This document shows, one piece after another, positions 13,195 to 23,859 of a DNA stretch of 64,000 bases. Position 1 is the stretch's first letter. Each line of letters begins with the position of its first letter. Made by a program: the position numbers and the translations under genes. Source of the stretch: Apostichopus japonicus (taxonomy: Eukaryota > Echinodermata > Holothuroidea > Aspidochirotida > Stichopodidae); assembly GCF_037975245.1 (NCBI RefSeq), contig NC_092575.1, forward strand, positions 14,426,310 through 14,490,309, given 5' to 3'. The notes under the pieces are model-generated. The model was not told where the DNA came from and did not search any database. It saw only the letters and a list, made by a program, of their open reading frames with translations.

Positions 13195-13629
13195 GTTGGC
13201 CAAACTCTCTCTATATACGGCTCTGATAGTCAACAAGGTCATAACCCCCCCCCCCCCCACTCGGAAGTACGGATCGCCGCCCATGCATATGGCACCATTT
13301 TGCATTTCAGCCCTTCTTCGAAAGCAAAAATTGTCCACCCCTCCCCTTAGACCCATCCCCCAGGACGGCGATCATTCATGCCTGACACCCCCCCCCCCCC
13401 CCCATTGGAAAATCCTGGATACGCCCCTGATAACAATCAACAGCAAGTTGCTTCCGTGCAGAGCTAACAACATTTCTATTACAGAGATTTTCATGCTAAA
13501 TACAGCCAATGATGTTTTCTCAAATTTCCCGCGATTTGTTTGGCTAATAGTCCCTTACTTTACTCATTGTCTGCAAACATGCTTGCATCTTCAGTGCTCA
13601 ATGAACGCAAAGTATGATGGCTTAACTAT

Positions 13630-14087
13630 GTAACGCGAAAAGGGAACAAATTCGTTAACGTCCTGATTGGTAGCAACAGCCATGTGAATACCGTTAACAA
13701 CCTGATTTGTCAAACAAAATCACGTTGTTAACGATATTTATATGATAGTTGCTACAGCTCCGAGGACGTTGTTAACGATATTTTTAACGTAATATTTGAA
13801 TAATTGTTTGAACAAAGAAAGTTATGAGCTGAGATAATCTATGAATTTTGCGGGAAGCTACCACAACATATCTGATACTGAAAAGGACTTTTCATCTCAC
13901 AGTATGTTTTGTTCTCTCAGTATCGAGAGTTAAAAATGTAAAATGTGCATTCATACCACAGGTAATTTCTTCGTTGCAAGCTTGCGTACATTTTCGCGGT
14001 CCCTTTGACCACGTGCTTCAAGTCATGATTCTGGCGCAACATTCGTGTGTATAAACTACTGTATTCATACATCGCCAAAAGTAGTCA
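13630..14087. other. Non-coding spacer with GTTAACGATATTT repeats
   Basis: GTTGTTAACGATATTT occurs twice (near 13723 and 13770) and CGCGAAAAGGG once, the latter shared with the 6720-7070 repeat family. No coding signal was seen. Confidence 0.4.
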
Positions 14088-14375
14088 TTGAAGTTTGAGA
14101 TACTTCATCGACATTGCGTAAAAATGTTATTTAAATACTGTAGCGGCTCAAGACAACGCTGGTCAAGACCTAAGAGGAACTTCGCCGTTGATGATTTAGT
14201 TCTCGTCGCGGACGATCACTCACCTCGTGGGCAATGGCCTTTAGGTTTGGTTGTTACAACTTACCCGGACAAACGAGGCTATGTTAGACAAGTGGAGGTT
14301 AAGATTGGGTCTAAGTTTTTCAAGAGGCCTATATCCAAGCTTTGTCTACTGGAGAAAAGTAAGGCCGAATCCTAG
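14088..14375 (+). pseudogene. BEL/Pao retrotransposon pol C-terminus (DUF5641-like)
   Basis: The 95-residue frame ends with RPKRNFAVDDLVLVADDHSP, RGQWPLGLVVTTYPDKRGYV and KRPISKLCLLEKSKAES, then TAG. This is the characteristic tail downstream of the integrase in BEL/Pao pol polyproteins: the F..DLVLV.D...PR..WPLG.V...YP...G.VR.V block, then the RPI.KLCLL block. The catalytic integrase and everything upstream are missing, so this is a 5'-truncated copy. It is followed by an LTR-like region. Confidence 0.8.
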
Positions 14376-14488
14376 CGGAGTCGGCGACATTAAGCTTGTT
14401 TGGTTACCCTTTCGATTTGTTGCATGTATCATAAGTGCCGCTTTGTTGTAAAATGTCTTAAAGGAGTTAAGTCATTTGGGGCCGGTTA

Positions 14489-15508
14489 TGTAGCGGCTCC
14501 AGATTTTTGTATAGCGCCACCAAATCGTTTGTGAGAGAAAGTAAAAGAAACACCAAGTCACGCAAAAGAAATCTTAAAGTTACTCCATAAATTACACATC
14601 CATTTAGCTTGTTTCCAGGGTTGCCGAACAGTTGGTGAGTTATTCAGGGTTCCTACCTTCTATCCTCTAAAACATAAGCATAATTATTTCTATCTTTCAT
14701 TCTTAAGCATGGATTCAGAAACTTAGTTATTGGGTAGTGTCTGCAAACATCTCGTTCCGTATGCTACATAGTATGTTTACACGTGGGCCAATCCACCGTT
14801 CTCTGCTAAGTTAAATCGTAGGTTTCTCCTGTAATTCTATTAAGTAATTCGTTTCTCTAAGCGGGTCATATGTTTTCCATATCTGTGAAAGGTTATTTCA
14901 TGGTTGTTGTGTACCCTTGGGTTATATGGATTTCTGTACTTAGTGTGCCCTACGGCGTTTGTAGAGATCGTTTCATTGTAGGTTGTAGTATCACCCGCGG
15001 CACCGCAGCTCGTTGTTGTGTGGTCTCGGCCATTATGTGGTGCCTAGTCACGTCCATTTATCTCCCCAGAAGAGGGCGCTATTTTAGAACTATTGCTAGC
15101 CTAGCCATACTTAAAGAGGCAGTGCTGGTAAAGCCTTTACTTTGTATTACCCTTCCTATATTAAGCTTTGTTATTTTCAATTTTTATTATTGTTTTTTCC
15201 AGTAAACCGCTGATCAGAAAATAAAAAGTCAAAGACGAGAAACTATTTCCGGAAGTCCTTTCTTGTGATTGGCGCGTTTTCAACCGCGACCCATGTAGTT
15301 AATAAGAGGCTACAAATACTATAATTTTCGTGGAGCTGGTTGTTTCCAAATACTGCAAAGCATCCAGGGTAAATGTTGGATCAGTTGCTCTAATGTTGGA
15401 TGAAGTCTGCGCTTCGTGAGTAACACGAAGGGCATAATATTGAAGTACGTAGGCAATACACTCACTGAACTAGTTTACTAAACCCGTCAAGCAAGTTCAT
15501 TCGTAACA
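14489..15508 (+). repeat. Probable BEL/Pao 3' LTR
   Basis: About 110 bases after the pol stop, a purine-rich GGGGCCGG tract precedes TGTAGCGGCTCC, a plausible LTR start. The region continues non-coding to TTCGTAACA near 15508, giving TG...CA ends and about 1 kb. No 5' LTR partner is in the window, so the boundaries are inferred. Confidence 0.5.
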
Positions 15509-15590
15509 CCAATCAAGTTCTTAGTTTCGATTTGGGAAAGGGATTGAGGGGTAAATTGAATATACACAAACATGAAACATTATTCAGCAT

Positions 15591-16747
15591 CATGGGCGGC
15601 GATCATGGGGGGGGGGGGGCTCATATCCCCCCAATATTTTAGGTGGGGATATAGTATCTAATATTCCCCCCCCCCCAATATTTGATGGCATAGTTTTTTG
15701 TGGCTATAAATAGAAAGTAATGCGTGAGATTATTTATCCATCATACTTGGCGGTGGCTAAAACTTCATCCAACACATGCTGCATGAGGTAAATGACTCTC
15801 CGTGGTCGGACCTGTGACCGTATAGCAAGTTGTCACTCATGATGTTTATCATAATGTCTGTACATCTCTTGTGTATGAGTGTAAGTACGTACAAACATAT
15901 ATATGATCCACATCGATATGGGTTCACTGGGTTTCCATTTTGCCTGTTTCCTACCAGATTTCTAACCGCAGGCGCGTAGCCAAGGGGGAGGGGCGAAGGG
16001 GGCGACCACCCTCCCCCTTTTTTTATGATATCGCTAGTAATTTTCAAAATAGAAAATGCTTAGATGCAACTACCAAGGCCTGGGAAGTGCCATTTCCAGC
16101 GATCTGGGAGGAATTTTCGGCCAAAATTTTCTTTAACGCTTCGCGCCAACGTATAGTGACGCTAAGCTTAGATAGTTTGCCTACAAGCTTCGCCCCTCCC
16201 TTGGCAAATTCCTTGCTACGCACCTGTCTAACCGTGTCATAATTTGTTACATAATATCACCACAGCGGGACGCGTCCCCACCAACTTTTTTCAGTGTGGG
16301 GACATGATATACCGTGTCCCCACCAATTGTCTTGACCAAACGCTGCATTTCAAATTCAATAGGAAGGAATTCGCATTTGCGGCAGTCTATAATTGTTTTC
16401 TGGGAGACGACATCGTATACAAAAGTCTACTTGGATTATTTGTCCCCTGATATTTTTTTCTGCAGACGCCCATGTATTTCCCCAAACTAAATTTTTTCTA
16501 AGCCATGAGATCTAAAACTTAAGGAGGTGTGGGAGCATCATTGGGTCTGGGAAGTGTTATATTCCTGCGATCTGGGAGGTATATTTGCCAAAAAATCTTG
16601 TACGCTACGCGCGAACCGATGGTCGCGCTCCGCTTAGATAGTATCAGAGAACAGACACGCGTCCCCACCATTATCCAAAACTGATCTGCGCTCACACCTG
16701 CACCATGGCAAATGTCCCCCAATATTTGAAACAAATCGCCGCCCCTG
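15591..16747. mobile_element. hAT-like MITE (CATGGGCGGCGATC), 1157 bp, with a nested MITE
   Basis: The left end CATGGGCGGCGATC (15591) pairs with the right end GATTTGT-side AATCGCCGCCCCTG on reading inward from 16747. The flanks TTCAGCAT (15583-15590) and CTCAGCAT (16748-16755) match at seven of eight bases. Poly-G, poly-C and the shared core near 16545-16640 are present. No transposase is encoded. Confidence 0.85.
15969..16226. mobile_element. 258-bp hAT-like MITE (CAGGCGCGTAGCC), nested
   Basis: The left terminus CAGGCGCGTAGCCAAGGG pairs with the right CTTGCTACGCACCTG. A perfect 8-bp direct repeat TCTAACCG lies at 15961-15968 and 16227-16234. The body carries the same core (GTGCCATTTCCAGCGATCTG, then CGCGCCAACG) as the element it sits in, which shows two related but distinct families. 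Confidence 0.9.
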
Positions 16748-17229
16748 CTCAGCATTGTTACGAATTTGTAGACCAAAAAGCCCGCTTACATGTTATGCAA
16801 GAAATGAATCATCGAAGATACACTCGAGTTTTGACTCGAGTTTTGTATACGGTGATATGATCTTTTCTTAAACAAATTTTCAGGATTTGCTCATGAAACT
16901 CCGAAGTTCGAACAGGCCTAATACAATTGCGTGGAATTTAGAGAGATATGCACACTGCATGTACGGGAATAATTGAAGAGTTGGGGTTGCTGGTGAAATC
17001 GCTGCAAGGTCAAATCATGGAGGTACTATAGAGTTGGCGAGGAGGAAAGAGTGGCAGAGCAGCTGAAATGAAGGTCGGGCGGCCGCCCTTGTAAAAAAGC
17101 GAAGCTAGGCACTGGATGGCATCTGCCATATATATTGTGTAGAGCATTCACAAAGTACAGCAGTGATATGATCGCACCTTTACAACTACACTAGTAAAAG
17201 TATAGGTAATATTATAAACGCAATTGGTG

Positions 17230-17520
17230 TTCGATTGGGACGAAAACTTTTGTCTCTAGTAATATTACTGTCACTCGTTTTACTTGATTGCTGACATTCA
17301 AAACATATCCAGACATCACTTAATGGTTCAAGTGCAGTATATTATGCTGGCATTTTGTCTCGACACTACTTGATTTCAGAAATTCACAGAGTATCTCTAC
17401 ACATTGTTGAAGGGGCTCAACTAAGTAGGTTTAAAAGTGAAGTATTTTTATGCCGGCATTTTGTCTAGACACTCGTTTTACTTGATTTCCGACATTCACA
17501 GCGTAAATGCATAGCCTATA
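17230..17520. repeat. About 100-bp tandem repeat, three degenerate units
   Basis: The phrase GGCATTTTGTCT(A/C)GACACT..TACTTGATTTC recurs near 17345-17385 and 17455-17495, and a partial version (CACTCGTTTTACTTGATTGC) lies near 17275. The remaining DNA from 16756 to 17900 shows no gene. Confidence 0.5.
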
Positions 17521-17899
17521 ACATTTTAAATGTTGTTTACCGTGCAGCCTCCTATTCGTATGAGGCGTAACACACATGTTATCTGGTAGGCTGGCGGTGG
17601 GAGATACGGTATAGCTTATAAAACAAGATTTCCATAATTTGACCTCTAGTGACCCCAAATGGACTTGGACCTCTAAGACCCCCATTGTTTTTGATGGAGG
17701 TGTGTATAGCCACGTATAAGTAGACTGACCTGTTTTTATCATGCCATAGTGTTATTGAATACAAATGGTGGGTTGGGCCATTTCTATTGTAACAGCTAGT
17801 TCTGTTTAGACTAACAGGCAGAAATCTTGTGAACTGAAGTCATCGAAACCTCAATGCATTTTGCATTCTGGTTTACATTACGCGGTTGAGCAATTTTGA

Positions 17900-18120
17900 A
17901 CAGCGCCGATGGCAACAACGTAAGTTTAGAAAACGACGTATGTTTAGACAACGGAAGTTAAGACATCAACGTGAGTTCGAGCAACAACGTGGTAAAACCA
18001 CTGATCTGTACACTAACAGATCAGTTGGTAAAACAGCAGCAACAACTTTAGTTTAGACAACAACAAACTTAGTTTAGACAACGAAATCAGTTTTCCCTTT
18101 TCGCGTTCCATACAAGTGAC
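17900..18120 (-). repeat. Inverted copy of the ACGTTG/TCTAAACT repeat family
   Basis: Its reverse complement reads GGAACGCGAAAAGGGAAAA, GTTGTTGTCTAAACTAAAG and GCTGCTGTTTTACCA, matching 6720-6900. A perfect short hairpin (CTGATCTGT/ACAGATCAG) near 18002-18026 interrupts it. Confidence 0.7.
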
Positions 18121-20396
18121 AGATCACCATCTAATAGCTAATTGCTTTGCAGCAGTTGTCAACAAAGATCACATGACCAAATTTTTAGTTGTTCGTTTCG
18201 TTCTTGTTATGATCTAAGTGCTTTCAGTGAAAATAATCAATCATATTCCTCTCTTGCAAACTGGAACACAACATTCTGCGAGAACATACAGTTTTCATTG
18301 TTATGCTGACTAAGGCGACGATACGTATACCAAGTTGTGGGGAATACAGTACTGCACTACAATACACGCGCTATGAACTTTGGGGCTAAACAGAAGTTCC
18401 AATCTTTGAAAATATAAGAGAATATCACTCTCATACATGGTAAGTAACCTACCGATTCAAATGAATTTGTTATAGAAAGTTAGCAGTTAGTCCTGGCGAT
18501 TAATTCAACACCGTTTAATTCATATATCTTAGATGGTGCTTACGTATCCTAGCTATCAGTACTATACATAGCTATAGACCTAACGTTATAGGCTTAGTAG
18601 TATAGTGTAGTACTAGGATAGTGGTCAACATATGTTGGTGTAATAAACCTGCTTGAAATTAGTAGCTTGTTGTAAAATAAGTTAAACACGAAATTAAAAA
18701 AAAATATGAATAGCCAAAGGGTGCTAAGTATATAAAGACCGTTCAGAGATGAGCAATGGAAATATGCATAAAATACAGTGTCTGTGGAAACATGCTCCTA
18801 ACCTCCATGCACGCGAATGAGTTTGTATCGTAGAATCTGTGATATACGTATTGCAAACTGTTAATTGCGACCTAACGGCTAAAAACGAAGATTCCATATG
18901 TATCATAGGTACTAAAAGGATAAAAAACTATACATTTAGATCATAACAATAAAGATCCAACTATCAACTGCGTGATTAGACTGATTCACTTTACCGTCCC
19001 TTTGTTGACTGGTAACACTATAATCTACAACTTCAGTACAGACTAGAGTCGTGGCTGCGTATCGTTCCGTAAGACAAAAAAAAAGCGGTAAGGAGCAATC
19101 TATAGTTAACATTTAGATTAAGTATTTAAACATTAAGTTCCCTTAGAGGCGGCAAGAAGTTTGTTCGAACCAGCTACGTTTCGTTGGGGGACGGCGAGTC
19201 CTGTAAACACTATCCGCTACACTCCCACTGCGACGGAAGGTGTAAACTTCATAACGACCGGCTGCCCATCTTATTTCCCTGCACTGGTTGGTCTCACGGA
19301 TTCTGCTGTTGTGTGTTCTTTACCATTTTGTGTTGTCCTGTGTACAAACTTCTTACAAACAGGTTGGAGCAATTACATACGTGTTTAATATAACTCCTGG
19401 TGTTCCCCTTCTTTGTGTTCTCCCCACCCCCACTGTTTTTTCCATCTCTAGATATACCTAGTTGTTAGAAGCCTATCCCAGAACTCGAAGCAGGGCCGTC
19501 GTTACAAAAGAATGAAAATAGACAAACGCAGTTTTGGCAATCCATGGAGTTGCAGATCTTATCCCAAAATGTTGTCAGTTTAATAACAACTATGATGTCA
19601 TCACTCCGGAGGCATATCGTCTACACACTTACCAAGTTTGAAGTGAGAGAGCGTTCCGTTTTCGAGTTCGCGAAACACCTTTTCGAACTTTTGAACTTCC
19701 TTGATCTCATGAACTTTGACATATTTAGGTTAAATGATACGCTCTAAACACTGTAGTCATTAATTCCTACATTGGCATGGACCTTTCCTTTTACCTAAAA
19801 TGGCCACCTCGGGATTTGTCCTTTGTGTCATTTTGGTATGCACGATATGGCTATAATGCTGTTTTTTACTTTCTTTAGTTTACATTTGATCTCTGACCAC
19901 TGATATTAGGACCCGTCATACGTAAGATCGCTACTATACAGGCCTTTAAGGTAAATGTGAGAATAATTACTTAGGTCTGGATGATAATGATGTTGACATT
20001 TACTTTTTCTGTGTCAAAACTGCTCGGACCCTGGCTACTATTCGAACATCTACAGCTAGATTTTTAAAAGTTGTTCCGTGTAAACAACGGCAAGGAACAA
20101 CGAATCCTGCCGTCTTCGTGTATATGTATGTATATTGTTTACAGTCCTGATAAACCACCTGCGTTCCAGCTGCACTTAGATTCTTTTGAAAGAAAATTTT
20201 GAAATTGAAAGTTGAACCACTTAGCTATATTCATAGTTCGTGTAGCTTCACCAGCCAACCATATCCATACTTCGCCCATATCAGAAGTAAATTTCTGAGA
20301 TGCAAAACAAAGCTCATTAAGAACAGAAAAGAGTTTTAATCCCTAAAATAACATGGTTCACAATGCATTCCTAGTATTTCAAGGGGAAGTATGGCG
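18121..20396. other. Gene-free region apart from one SINE-like block
   Basis: No frame with protein-like composition was found. ORFs of 60-75 codons between 18724 and 19747 have no recognisable motif and no codon signal. Confidence 0.35.
19150..19260 (-). mobile_element. tRNA-derived SINE-like block
   Basis: On the minus strand, GTAGCGGATAGTGTTTACAG (A-box region) is followed by GTAGCTGGTTCGAAC (B box) about 45 bases on. Stem pairing is weak. I interpret it as a SINE head and not a tRNA gene. Confidence 0.45.
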
Positions 20397-20521
20397 CGAG
20401 AAAGCGGAATATATTACGTACATGAATATATATGCTTTACTTGCGAAATACATTTCAAAAATACATTTTATAAATTTGTATATCTATAAATAATATATTT
20501 CCTGAAAATTATATTTATACC

Positions 20522-20525
<4 letters not shown>

Positions 20526-20597
<72 letters not shown>
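20526..20597. repeat. (TA)n microsatellite
   Basis: About 36 TA units lie in the left arm of the long-TIR element. Confidence 0.95.
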
Positions 20598-20602
<5 letters not shown>

Positions 20603-20639
20603 TCGGTTAATAAAAATGTATAAAAATAACATACAAAAC

Positions 20640-20785
20640 TGTTAACAAACTGCTTACATACTACCAATAAATAGCCTGTGTAAGAGTGTAAAAGTAAGTG
20701 TGCCTGACGTTTCGATACTAGCAGGATCCTAGCAGAAGAAGATCCTGCCAGGATCGAAACGTCATGCCCTCTTACTTTACAAAAA
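20640..20785. mobile_element. Foldback hairpin element
   Basis: TAAGTGTGCCTGACGTTTCG is followed within about 40 bases by its near reverse complement GATCGAAACGTCATGCCC, and GTTAACAAACTGCTTA lies to the left. These are the arms also seen around 22880-23850 and 9303-9425. Confidence 0.6.
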
Positions 20786-21124
20786 TAAATATATTCTCTG
20801 ACAGCAAAAGGAGTTCTTCCCAACAAAAATATATACATTCTGTAACAGAAAATATATGAAAAAATATGTGTATATTATCTGACATAAAATTGTGTTTTAC
20901 AATATATATTTTCATTCACTGAAAGAAAACATACATATAACCTAGACCAAACAAATGTATACGCTGTTAGTGCAAAGGAAATTCTTTACACATGTCGCTT
21001 AATCTTGAATCAGTCGGACATGTTACCGTAGTCCAGCGCAGACTAGTTTGTGCCGCGGTAGTCCAGTAGTACGGCCCTTACTACTAGATCTACGCTTCAG
21101 TACAGTACTCGGTATAGACACGCC

Positions 21125-21533
21125 ATGGTCGAATACTCGGAATTCAGAGGCATGAGGCAGCAACTCGAACGGCTCTCAAGTCAAATGAAGCAGGTGGTGG
21201 CGAACACTTCGCTGAACCGATTGACACAAACCCACTACCATCACCAGCATCTACAACCCAACCATGGGCGTACTGATCGTCTAACTCCAAATCCAAGTGA
21301 AAGGGAAGCAAGTCCGGCCTGTACCCGAGAATATCGTAATTTATCATTTTATACTTACTAGGCCCAACGTCAGTGCTCGGCCAAGGCACGGCTTCAGTAC
21401 CCAGCAGGAATTGACAGGGTTCTTTCGACCTGCAAGGAAGACAGAACCGGTGTGTTACAAAGGCGGTAAGGTTCACGGCTATTTGAGCCGTATCAACGAA
21501 ATGGTACGTGGGCCTAGGCTTAAGTGCATGTAG
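21125..21533 (+). other. Possible coding fragments, gag-like zinc-knuckle remnant
   Basis: An ATG in good context (CGCCATGG, 21125) opens a 78-codon frame starting MVEYSEFRGMRQQLERLSSQ, a coiled-coil-like start. An overlapping frame (21297-21533) contains VCYKGGKVHGYLSRI, which resembles a CCHC zinc knuckle that has lost two cysteines. A strong donor-like ATG/GTACGT follows at 21503. This could be a decayed retroelement gag or part of the enclosing transposon. I do not recognise it firmly. Confidence 0.3.
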
Positions 21534-22417
21534 CCTATGCGTCAATCTTGAGTTATTGTTACTCGTAATAGGCCTAAGTATAACCGCTAAGCCAACCTAA
21601 CTCAAGCCTATAGGATTCAGGTTAGGTTCTACTGTTACAAGTTGCTCAGTGTCAAGCCTCAAGGTCTGTTTGGGCAGGACTGCTGAGTTAGGTGGGATCA
21701 TGGGTATTGTCAAGAGTTGTTAAGGGTCAAGGGTGGTAATCTCTTTGTGTACAGTAGTTGACACCGGAGGGGTGTACTGTAAAGTTGTAACCCAGCTGTA
21801 CCGTAAATCTAAGTTCCAACCCTACAATTACCTTGTATATTCCATATAATTCATTTTTGTAGTAATTTGTAACAAAAGTTCTCTCTGTCAACCAATCGAT
21901 CTCAGTTCACCATCTATTATTTTAATAAGACTTTTTATTATGATTTGAATCACGCTCTAATCCCAACATCTCTGGTGTCTGTGGATCCCTGTGCCCCACA
22001 TTTTGGCGATGTCGGCTGGATTGAGTGTTACTTTTGTATCCACGATATCTTAAGCATAAATCAATCAATTCAAGACCTTTGCACTTCTGTTCAGCGATGT
22101 TAAAAAAATTGTACAATCTTGGATCCCATTTTTTTCTCATACATGCAAGGAATCAATATGCCACTTGGCATCCTTGTTTGTTAATGGGCGATTTTATTGA
22201 TGCTATAGGTACTTACTATTGTACAATCTTCAATTCATAATTTCCTTCTGGCTTGCTTGCATTTTTTTTGCTTTTATTTACGTTTTTGAATAATTGAGTG
22301 AACATGGTAATTGCATTTGCCCATCTATATGTGAAAAAGGGAAATGAGAAAACGTAAGCCCTCTTGACATTTATTTATAAACATGTAAGCTGTATCATTT
22401 ATTTTTGAAGGATTTTG

Positions 22418-22753
22418 ATGGATATATCAGACTCAGATACAGAGGGAGACATTTTTGATGATGAAGATGAAACTCCCCGTGCAAATGAAGACATTGGTAA
22501 GTGACTATAGTTCTGATACTCGTTGTTATATGTCCATTAAATATTAGAAGTATTTGCACATGTGTGCACGGCATTCTCTTGCGATGTCTATGTTTTATTT
22601 GCAATATTTCATTCAGAGAGCCAGAAGGCACTATGGTTTTATTATGTCAGTGTTCATACATTTGTGCAGCAGGGAGTTCAGGAAGACATTGTCATCTGGT
22701 TCGTTTCTCCGCATATGAAATTGAATAGCCTGAAAAATGTCCAGAAGCAGTAG
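22418..22753 (+). CDS. Putative two-exon acidic small protein (71 aa), unknown
   Basis: Exon 1 (22418-22496) encodes MDISDSDTEGDIFDDEDETP followed by RANEDI, a strongly acidic start. It ends at the consensus donor G/GTAAGT. Exon 2 (22617-22753) begins after a pyrimidine-containing TTTCATTCAG acceptor and encodes ESQKALWFYYVSVHTFVQQG and onward to QKQ stop. The exon 1 phase (one base over) restores the GAG codon exactly at the junction, giving one open frame of 71 codons. An upstream acceptor-like TTTTTGAAG at 22410 means the ATG could be internal to a longer protein. Acidic N-termini occur in several transposase families, and this locus lies inside the long-TIR element. The function is unknown. 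Confidence 0.35.
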
Positions 22754-22879
22754 AAAATGCAATACTGAAAGGGCTGTCTTCCAAGTGAGAAGCCATCCGT
22801 GTAAAGTGGGAACATAAGGGAAAAACAGTCAATCTTTTCCACTTTACAAACAAATGCTGACACCTTTATTCAGTGAAAA

Positions 22880-23850
22880 TAAAATAAAACGGTTAGCAAA
22901 CTGCTTATCCACTTGAAAGCCTGTGTACGAGAATGTGTAAAAGTAAGTTGGCCTGACGTTTCGGATCCTAGCAGGATCTAATCATCGGGAGAATTCGTCC
23001 ATCCCTTAACGAGGAGGTAACTAAGTCTCTCGTCCATTCGCTGGTTACATCTCGTCTCGATTACTGTAATGCTCTCCTGAATGGAACGTCATGCTCCTCA
23101 ATCAAAAAACTACAGAGGGTCCAGAATACGGATGCCAGAATTATCACCAGAACCCGTCGTTATGAAAACATCACTCCTGTACTCCGAGACCTGCATTGGT
23201 TGCCAATTCATCGCCGGATATATTACAAGCTCTTTCTGCACGTTTTGCGTATTCTTCATGATCAATCTCCGAGTTATATGACTGATTTGGTGAAACGCTA
23301 CACTCCAGCTAGGGCATTACGGTCCCAAAGTCATCTTTCTCTAGTTATTTCTCGTACTAACAAAGTCACATATGGATATTGTTCCTTCAGTGTAGCAGGT
23401 CCTAAACTCCGGAGTTCTCTTCCTCGTTACTTGAAAAATGTCACATCTATTGACACTTTTAAAAAGCATTTAAAAACTTATCTTTTTAGGTTTGAGTATG
23501 GGCATTAATCTTATTCGTTGTTTTATTCACATTACTGTGCCCATTTTTATGTATAAGTATCTTTTTATGTTCTTTATTGCGGTTATAACCCTGTCTTATA
23601 TCCTTTTTTTACTTTTACTGCTGTTGTTATTACTTTTAGGTTTTCTTAAGTTTGGTAATTTTATATTCCAGTAATTGGTTCTTTTGTACAGTGCTCTTGA
23701 GCATGTTCTATTTCATGATAACAGCACTTTAATATTTGGTATTTATTATTATATATATTATATATATCTTCTTCAGAGCCTGAATGACAAGTAACACACA
23801 GGCTCTCTAGTGGATAAGCAGTTTGCTAACAGTTTTATTTTATTTGAGGA
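22880..23850. mobile_element. Foldback element enclosing a LINE tail
   Basis: The left arm GTTAGCAAACTGCTTATCCA (22893) and the right arm TGGATAAGCAGTTTGCTAAC (23811) are inverted. The next segment (GCCTGTGT, then the CCTGACGTTTCG-GATCC region) is shared with the copies at 9303 and 20640. A non-LTR tail lies between the arms, so either the LINE inserted into the loop or the arms captured it. Confidence 0.65.
22979..23508 (+). pseudogene. L2/CR1-like LINE ORF2 C-terminal fragment
   Basis: One uninterrupted frame covers about 175 codons. Landmarks in order: SLVTSRLDYCNALLNGTSCS, KLQRVQNTDARIITRTRRYE, NITPVLRDLHWLPIHRRIYY, HDQSPSYMTDLVKRY, then YGYCSFSVAGPKLRSSLPRY and the STOP-proximal FKKHLKTYLFRFE. 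This is the classic region after the reverse transcriptase palm in L2/CR1/Rex-type elements. The RT and endonuclease are absent. The intact frame suggests a relatively recent insertion. A 3' UTR with TATTATTATATA follows to about 23760. Confidence 0.85.
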
Positions 23851-23859
23851 ATAACATTG

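Larger units (their letters stand above)
8270..13224 (-). mobile_element. P/THAP9-like DNA transposon, 4.96 kb, decayed
   Basis: A perfect 30-bp terminal inverted repeat beginning AGAGCCGTATATAGAGAGAG lies at 8270-8299 and, inverted, at 13195-13224. Identical 10-bp flanks GATAGTCAAC (8260-8269 and 13225-13234) mark the target duplication; P elements make 8 bp, so two bases may match by chance. A minus-strand transposase relic lies inside at about 9750-10450. A CR1-like LINE tail, a half foldback element, a TTAA MITE and an ACTAAAACG element have since inserted. The element split the hAT-like MITE core right after CTTAGATAGTCAAC. Confidence 0.85.
7476..13285. mobile_element. hAT-like MITE (CATGGGCGGCGATCC) nested in the outer element
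   Basis: A perfect 15-bp inverted terminus, CATGGGCGGCGATCC, occupies 7476-7490 and 13271-13285. Perfect 8-bp direct repeats CATATGGC flank it at 7468-7475 and 13286-13293, the size expected for hAT. Poly-G lies next to the left end and poly-C near the right. The shared core (GTGCCGTTTCC...CGCGCCAACCGATGG...CTTAGATAG) is at about 8150-8265. Removing the P-like insertion leaves an element of about 0.85 kb with no protein. Confidence 0.88.
7121..13429. mobile_element. Outer TIR element (CAGGGGCGTATCCAGG) hosting nested insertions
   Basis: The 16-bp terminus CAGGGGCGTATCCAGG at 7121 is exactly inverted at 13414-13429. ATAAC directly abuts both outer ends (7116-7120 and 13430-13434), consistent with a 5-bp target duplication. 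Without the later insertion at 7476-13285 the element would be about 0.5 kb and non-coding. The CAGGGGCG-type termini fit hAT-like MITEs, some groups of which make 5-6-bp duplications. Confidence 0.75.
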
